Assembly: GCA_002424635.1 (NCBI GenBank)
Contig: DIKT01000037.1
Span: 1-17,936, forward strand
From: Desulfobulbaceae bacterium UBA5611
Lineage (GTDB): Bacteria > Desulfobacterota > Desulfobulbia > Desulfobulbales > Desulfocapsaceae
Reading direction: 5' to 3'
Length of the DNA stretch: 17,936 nt
Shown: positions 13,518 to 17,936 of the stretch, piece after piece
How positions within the stretch are numbered: position 1 is the first letter of the stretch
Layout of the letters: each line of letters begins with the position of its first letter
The notes under the pieces: model-generated
Databases searched by the model: none
Seen by the model: only the letters and a program-made list of their open reading frames with translations
Told to the model about the DNA's origin: nothing
Position numbers and translations under genes: made by a program

Positions 13518-16500
13518 ATGAGTTCTGAATTTATACATCTGCATGTCCATACCCAATACAGCCTGCTGGACGGGGCTATCCGTATTCCTGACCTTCTGGA
13601 TAAGTGCAAGGAATACGGGATGGACAGCGTGGCCATTACCGATCACGGGGCCATGTACGGCGCCCTTGAATTCTACGTCAAGGCCAAAAAAGCTGGTATC
13701 AAGCCGATCATCGGCTGCGAGTTCTACATGGCACCCGGCCACCGGACAGAACGGGAGAAAGGACATTTTCACATTGTCCTGCTGGCCATGAACTTTGCCG
13801 GCTATAAAAACCTGATGAAATTGGCCGCCATCGCCCAGTTTGAGGGATTTTACCATAAACCTCGTATCGACATGGAGACCCTGACTGCCCATAACGAAGG
13901 GTTGATCGCCCTGACGGCCTGCCTCCACGGCCAGATCCCCTGGCTCATTGGCCAGAACGACCTGGCCGGGGCCAGAACAAAGGCCGGAGAATTCCACCAT
14001 GTCTTTGGTGACCGGCTCTACTTCGAGCTCCAGGAAAACGGCATTCCCGAGCAGACCCCGGTCAATAACGGGATGAAAAAGCTGGCGGCAGAGCTGGGGA
14101 TCAAGACGGTAGCCACCAATGACTGCCATTATCTGAACAAGGATGAGGCCCATGCCCATGAGGTGCTGCTCTGCATTCAGACCAACAATACTATAACCAA
14201 TGCCAAACGTTTTCAATTTTCCACTGACGAATTTTACTTTAAATCGCCGGAGGAGATGAAAAAAAAATTCCAGCATAGCCCGGAGGCCATCGCCACCACC
14301 GTTGAGATTGCCGAGCGCTGCAATCTGGAGATCGGCTTTGGTGATTATTACTTCCCTATTTTTCCGGTTACCGAGGGCGAAACCCTCGAGTCCATGTTCG
14401 CCGCCGCCTGCTGGCAAGGCCTGAAAGAACGATTTGCGGCCCGGCGTAAAGATGGGAGTCTCAGCCCTGCTGTCGAAGAACAGTATAAAAAACGGTTGGC
14501 TACCGAGATTGATGTGATCAATACCATGGGTTTTCCCGGCTACTTTCTCATTGTTGCTGATTTCATTAACTGGGCCAAAGATCAGGCCATTCCGGTGGGT
14601 CCTGGCCGGGGCTCAGGGGCCGGCAGCCTGGCCGCCTACTGCATGCGCATCACCAATATCGATCCTTTACCCTATGGTCTCCTTTTCGAGCGCTTTCTTA
14701 ATATCGAGCGCAAAGGGATGCCCGATTTTGATGTGGATTTCTGTCAGGAACGACGGGGAGAGGTTATTGAATATGTCCAGAACAAGTATGGCGGGGCAGC
14801 CCATGTGGCCCAGATTCTGACTTATGGCACCATGAAGGCCCGGGGGGCGATCCGTGACGTCGGGCGGGCCATGGATATCCCTTATGGCGAGGTGGACAGA
14901 ATCGCCAAGCTCATCCCTGAGCAGTTGAAGATGACGATCAAAACCGCCTTTACCGAAGAGCCGCGCCTGCAGGATGCCGCTGACCGGGATCCGAAAATTG
15001 CCGAACTGCTGCGCATCGCCCAGTCTCTCGAAGGTCTGGCCCGCCATACTTCGACCCATGCCGCAGGCGTTGTGGTTTCACCGCTGCCTATGGTGGAATT
15101 CCTGCCCACCTGCAAAGGTAAGGATGGCGAGACCCTGACTCAGTATGACATGAAGCATACCGAGATGACCGGGTTGATCAAGTTTGACTTTCTCGGCCTC
15201 AAAACCCTCACTGTCATTGATAAAGCGCTTAAACATATCAAGGCCGACATTGGTATCGATCTTGATATCGACGCCATCCCCATGGATGATCTCAAGACCT
15301 TTGATCTGCTCTGCAAGGGTGATGCCCTGGGGATCTTTCAGCTGGAGAGTTCCGGCATGCGGGAACTGCTGGTCAAGATGGCCCCTGAGCAGTTCAGCGA
15401 CCTGATTGCCCTGGTCGCCCTCTATCGTCCAGGTCCCCTTGATTCGGGCATGGTTAATGACTTTGTCGAGACCAAGCATGGCCGCGCCATTGCCAATTAC
15501 CCTCTGCCCCAGATCAAAACGGTGCTGGAGGAGACTTACGGCGTTATTGTCTATCAGGAACAGGTCATGCAGATTGCCAATATCCTGGCCAGTTATTCTT
15601 TAGGGGATGCTGACAACCTGCGGCGGGCCATGGGCAAGAAGATTCCTGAGGTCATGGACAAGGAAAAGGTCAAGTTCATGGCCGGGGCCAAACAGAACCG
15701 TATTCCCGAGGATAAGGCCGGATATGTCTTTGATCTGATGGCTAAATTTGCCGGCTACGGTTTCAATAAATCGCACTCTGCCGCCTATGCCCTGATCTGC
15801 TATCAGACCGCCTATCTTAAGGCCCACCATCCTGCTCAGTTCATGGCCGCCCTGCTTTCCTGCGACATGAACAATACCGACAAGATCGTCCTCTATATCA
15901 ATGAATGTCGGGAACACCAGATTGAGATCCTGCCGCCTGATATCAATGAATCGATCTATGATTTCAGTGTTACTGATGATCGTATCCGCTTCGGCCTGGC
16001 CGCCGTTAAAAATGTCGGCGGGGCCGCCCTGGAATCTATTATTCAGGAGCGAAAAGACGGGGGTTTATATACGTCTCTGGAAAATTTCTGCAACCGCATT
16101 GATTCCCGGAGGGTCAACTCCAGGGTTATCGAAAGCCTGATCAAGGCCGGTTCTTTTGATTCACTCGGCTGTAAACGCTCCCAGCTCTTTACCATCCTGC
16201 CTCAGGCTATGGAGCAGGCCAAGGCTGCCCAACGGGATCGCCAGAGCGGCCAGATGTCTCTTTTTTCCCTGGCCCCGGATACCGCCCAGCAGGAAATAAG
16301 CAGCATCTCGCTGCCTGATATCCCTGAATGGGGCGAGTTGGAAAGACTGGTCTTCGAGAAGGAAACAGTCGGTTTTTATATCACCGGCCATCCGCTCGAT
16401 GATGCCATTCATGAGATCAGAACCGTAGTTGATACCGATATCGGCAAACTGGCTGAGTGGGGTGATGAACAGCCGGTCCGCGTTGGCGGACTCATCCGTA

Positions 16501-17015
16501 CCTGCAAGCTGCTGAAGAGCAAAAAAGGCGATGCCATGGCCTTTATTACCCTGGAAGATGTCCTTGATTCCGTGGAAGTAGTGGTTTTCCCCGAGACCTA
16601 TTCCCGCACCCATCAGCTGCTGGCCTCAACCGAGGCTGTGATCATTCAGGGGACAGTGCAGAAGGATGAACGCGGCGCCAAGATTATCGCCGAAGCCATT
16701 GACCTTCTGCCTGAGGCCCGGGAAAAATATACCGAATCCATCAAGCTGGAATTAAAGGCCGAGGCCATTACCCGACAAAGGCTGGAGGCCCTGAAAAAAA
16801 TATGCTACCAGTTTCATGGAACCTGCCCGCTGCTGATCACCCTTCATTTCCCCGGTCGTGGTGAGGTCGATATTGCAATACTCAAGGATTTAACGATCAG
16901 ACCATGCCAGGAATTTTCCGAAAAAACCCAGGCCATTCTTGGCTATCCAGCTCTTTCTTTCCAGAAAAAAGCATTGGTCGCGCCTTCGCGGAAAAAATGG
17001 GGTAAAGAAAGATAG
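13518..17015 (+). CDS. dnaE: DNA polymerase III alpha subunit
   Basis: The 1165-residue product is the replicative polymerase of the DnaE1 class. The N-terminal PHP domain has candidate metal ligands H9, H11, D18, H43, E68, H83, C135, D202 and H204. The catalytic aspartates lie in PDFDVDF (D403, D405) and in IKFDFLGL (D557). A helix-hairpin-helix region, an internal clamp-binding motif QMSLF (912-916) and an OB fold (VRVGGLIRTCKLLKSKKG onward) follow in the usual order. Length is near that of E. coli DnaE (1160). The ATG at 13518 is preferred; an in-frame TTG two codons upstream (13512) is possible, and no good ribosome binding site is seen. It starts 15 bases after the lipoprotein gene and may be read with it. 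By eye it is richer in G and C than the left part of the window. Confidence 0.97.
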   Translation: MSSEFIHLHVHTQYSLLDGAIRIPDLLDKCKEYGMDSVAITDHGAMYGALEFYVKAKKAGIKPIIGCEFYMAPGHRTEREKGHFHIVLLAMNFAGYKNLMKLAAIAQFEGFYHKPRIDMETLTAHNEGLIALTACLHGQIPWLIGQNDLAGARTKAGEFHHVFGDRLYFELQENGIPEQTPVNNGMKKLAAELGIKTVATNDCHYLNKDEAHAHEVLLCIQTNNTITNAKRFQFSTDEFYFKSPEEMKKKFQHSPEAIATTVEIAERCNLEIGFGDYYFPIFPVTEGETLESMFAAACWQGLKERFAARRKDGSLSPAVEEQYKKRLATEIDVINTMGFPGYFLIVADFINWAKDQAIPVGPGRGSGAGSLAAYCMRITNIDPLPYGLLFERFLNIERKGMPDFDVDFCQERRGEVIEYVQNKYGGAAHVAQILTYGTMKARGAIRDVGRAMDIPYGEVDRIAKLIPEQLKMTIKTAFTEEPRLQDAADRDPKIAELLRIAQSLEGLARHTSTHAAGVVVSPLPMVEFLPTCKGKDGETLTQYDMKHTEMTGLIKFDFLGLKTLTVIDKALKHIKADIGIDLDIDAIPMDDLKTFDLLCKGDALGIFQLESSGMRELLVKMAPEQFSDLIALVALYRPGPLDSGMVNDFVETKHGRAIANYPLPQIKTVLEETYGVIVYQEQVMQIANILASYSLGDADNLRRAMGKKIPEVMDKEKVKFMAGAKQNRIPEDKAGYVFDLMAKFAGYGFNKSHSAAYALICYQTAYLKAHHPAQFMAALLSCDMNNTDKIVLYINECREHQIEILPPDINESIYDFSVTDDRIRFGLAAVKNVGGAALESIIQERKDGGLYTSLENFCNRIDSRRVNSRVIESLIKAGSFDSLGCKRSQLFTILPQAMEQAKAAQRDRQSGQMSLFSLAPDTAQQEISSISLPDIPEWGELERLVFEKETVGFYITGHPLDDAIHEIRTVVDTDIGKLAEWGDEQPVRVGGLIRTCKLLKSKKGDAMAFITLEDVLDSVEVVVFPETYSRTHQLLASTEAVIIQGTVQKDERGAKIIAEAIDLLPEAREKYTESIKLELKAEAITRQRLEALKKICYQFHGTCPLLITLHFPGRGEVDIAILKDLTIRPCQEFSEKTQAILGYPALSFQKKALVAPSRKKWGKER

Positions 17016-17047
17016 TTCATCTATAAACTGATCTATAGTCATTAGAT

Positions 17048-17060
17048 AAGGAGGAAAGGA
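17048..17060 (+). promoter_or_regulatory. Tandem ribosome binding sites before ppsR
   Basis: AAGGAGG (17048-17054) and AAAGGA (17055-17060) lie side by side. The second is seven bases before the ATG, a normal distance, and the first is 13. They fix the start at 17068. Confidence 0.55.
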
Positions 17061-17067
17061 TAACATT

Positions 17068-17880
17068 ATGTGGAAATCTAAAGATGTCTATTTTCTTTCC
17101 GGCAGCACCGGCATCCTGGCTGAGGATCTGGGCAAGTCCCTGCTCTGCCAGTTTCCTGAGATTAATTTCAATGAGGAGAAGATCCCTTTTATCAGAACGG
17201 AACAGGATGCCTGGAATGCTCGTGAACTTATTTTAAAACAATCATCCGGCCGCCATGCCCTGGTGTTTTCCACCATTATGAATCCGAAATTAACCAGGAT
17301 TCTCGATGCGCCTGAAATTGAACTTTTTAATATCTGCGACAGCTATCTGGCGCGTCTTGAGGAACTGCTCGAGGCCAAATCTCTGCGGGAATCCGGCTTT
17401 TCCCGGCATCTCGATGATACGACCATGGCCAAACGAGTTTCGGCCATCCAGTACTGTATCTCACATGATGACGGTACTTTAACAATTGATTATGATGAGG
17501 CCGAAGCTATCCTGCTGGGGGTCTCCCGGTCGGGCAAGACTCCGGTGTCAGTTTATCTTGCCACCCAGATGGGGATCAAGACGGCCAATTATCCTCTTAT
17601 CTGTGACGATTTAAATATCTATCGTCTGCCGCCCGATATCGTCCGGAATAAAAAACGGGTGGTGGCTCTATCAACAACTCCGGAGATACTTCATCATATC
17701 AGGGAAAAACGATACAAAGGCAGCTCCTACGCTAAACTTGCCACCTGCATCAACGAGCTCAATCAAGCCAACCAGATCTTTTTAAAATATGATATTCCGA
17801 TTATCATGTCAGATGGCCGCTCTATTGAAGAAACTGCGACCCAGGTAGCCCAGGAGTTGGCCATCAAAAAGAAGATTTGA
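17068..17880 (+). CDS. ppsR: Phosphoenolpyruvate synthase regulatory protein (kinase/pyrophosphorylase)
   Basis: The 270-residue product is of the DUF299 family. PpsR proteins switch PEP synthase off by ADP-dependent phosphorylation and on again by phosphate-dependent removal of that group. Landmarks are SGSTGILAEDLGKSL (11-25), the HDDG motif (133-136), and the P-loop GVSRSGKTPVSVYLA (151-165), followed by YAKLATCINELNQAN near the C-terminus. Length is typical. A related family member acts on pyruvate, phosphate dikinase, so either PEP synthase or the dikinase could be the target; neither gene is in the window. It follows dnaE by 52 bases and is probably on the same transcript. Confidence 0.92.
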   Translation: MWKSKDVYFLSGSTGILAEDLGKSLLCQFPEINFNEEKIPFIRTEQDAWNARELILKQSSGRHALVFSTIMNPKLTRILDAPEIELFNICDSYLARLEELLEAKSLRESGFSRHLDDTTMAKRVSAIQYCISHDDGTLTIDYDEAEAILLGVSRSGKTPVSVYLATQMGIKTANYPLICDDLNIYRLPPDIVRNKKRVVALSTTPEILHHIREKRYKGSSYAKLATCINELNQANQIFLKYDIPIIMSDGRSIEETATQVAQELAIKKKI

Positions 17881-17916
17881 TGGCCGGCCACCAAGATTAG
17901 GGGCCGTTAGGAAACA

Positions 17917-17936
17917 AGCAAGGGCTTTATCTTGCT
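17917..17936 (+). terminator. Partial hairpin at right edge, likely start of a ppsR terminator
   Basis: AGCAAG (17917-17922) and CTTGCT (17931-17936) can pair across an eight-base loop, 37 bases after the ppsR stop. The window ends at the stem, so a T tract cannot be seen. The preceding spacer holds the perfect palindrome TGGCCGGCCA (17881-17890) immediately after the stop. Confidence 0.35.

Noticed and set aside
12971..13636. Second minus-strand frame with regular LAP/RLA repeats
   Set aside because: The regularity is the complement of the pentapeptide repeats in the lipoprotein gene, not an independent protein.
13296..14417. Long open frame of 373 codons on the minus strand
   Set aside because: It lies opposite the pentapeptide repeats and the conserved PHP region of dnaE. 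Its product is low in complexity and shows no family motif; it is a mirror of GC-rich, repetitive plus-strand codons.

Overview
The window looks like chromosomal DNA from an anaerobic, sulfate-reducer-type member of the Desulfobacterota (former Deltaproteobacteria), possibly near the Desulfobulbales. This is an inference from three things: the order rplU-rpmA-obg-proB-proA-nadD, a protein joining a four-cysteine Fe-S domain to a DUF3786-like domain, and an MCE lipid transporter whose permease carries an N-terminal STAS-like domain. I see no rRNA, tRNA, CRISPR array, integrase or transposase.

Left part, minus strand (1-6165). The transcription order is rplU (L21), rpmA (L27), a double hairpin including a strong intrinsic terminator, obg, proB, proA, nadD. 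This links ribosome assembly, proline synthesis and NAD synthesis. Beyond nadD, and separated by an AT-rich promoter-like stretch, lies a CheB-like response regulator that runs off the left edge. It starts at a TTG codon, carries a CxxC/CxxC zinc-ribbon-like insert between its receiver and methylesterase domains, and has lost the catalytic serine of the methylesterase.

Middle part, plus strand (6516-10943). After a 350-base divergent promoter region comes an MCE-type lipid transport operon: a STAS-MlaE permease, an MlaF ATPase, an MlaD-like MCE protein, a PqiC-type lipoprotein, and a TIM-barrel sugar-isomerase-like enzyme. It ends at a perfect 22-bp inverted repeat. Directly behind the repeat stands a MotA-family protein that has only the C-terminal half of the family and no visible ribosome binding site. 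Its stop overlaps the start of the Fe-S/DUF3786 protein.

Right part, plus strand (12483-17936). A well-formed promoter drives a lipoprotein with a DUF995-like domain and a pentapeptide-repeat tail. Then come dnaE (replicative polymerase alpha subunit, with an apparently complete PHP metal site) and ppsR (regulator of PEP synthase), followed by what looks like the first part of a terminator cut by the window edge.

Most of the window is housekeeping. The parts most worth a second look are the serine-less zinc-ribbon CheB, the half-MotA behind the perfect inverted repeat and its coupled Fe-S partner, and the pentapeptide lipoprotein.
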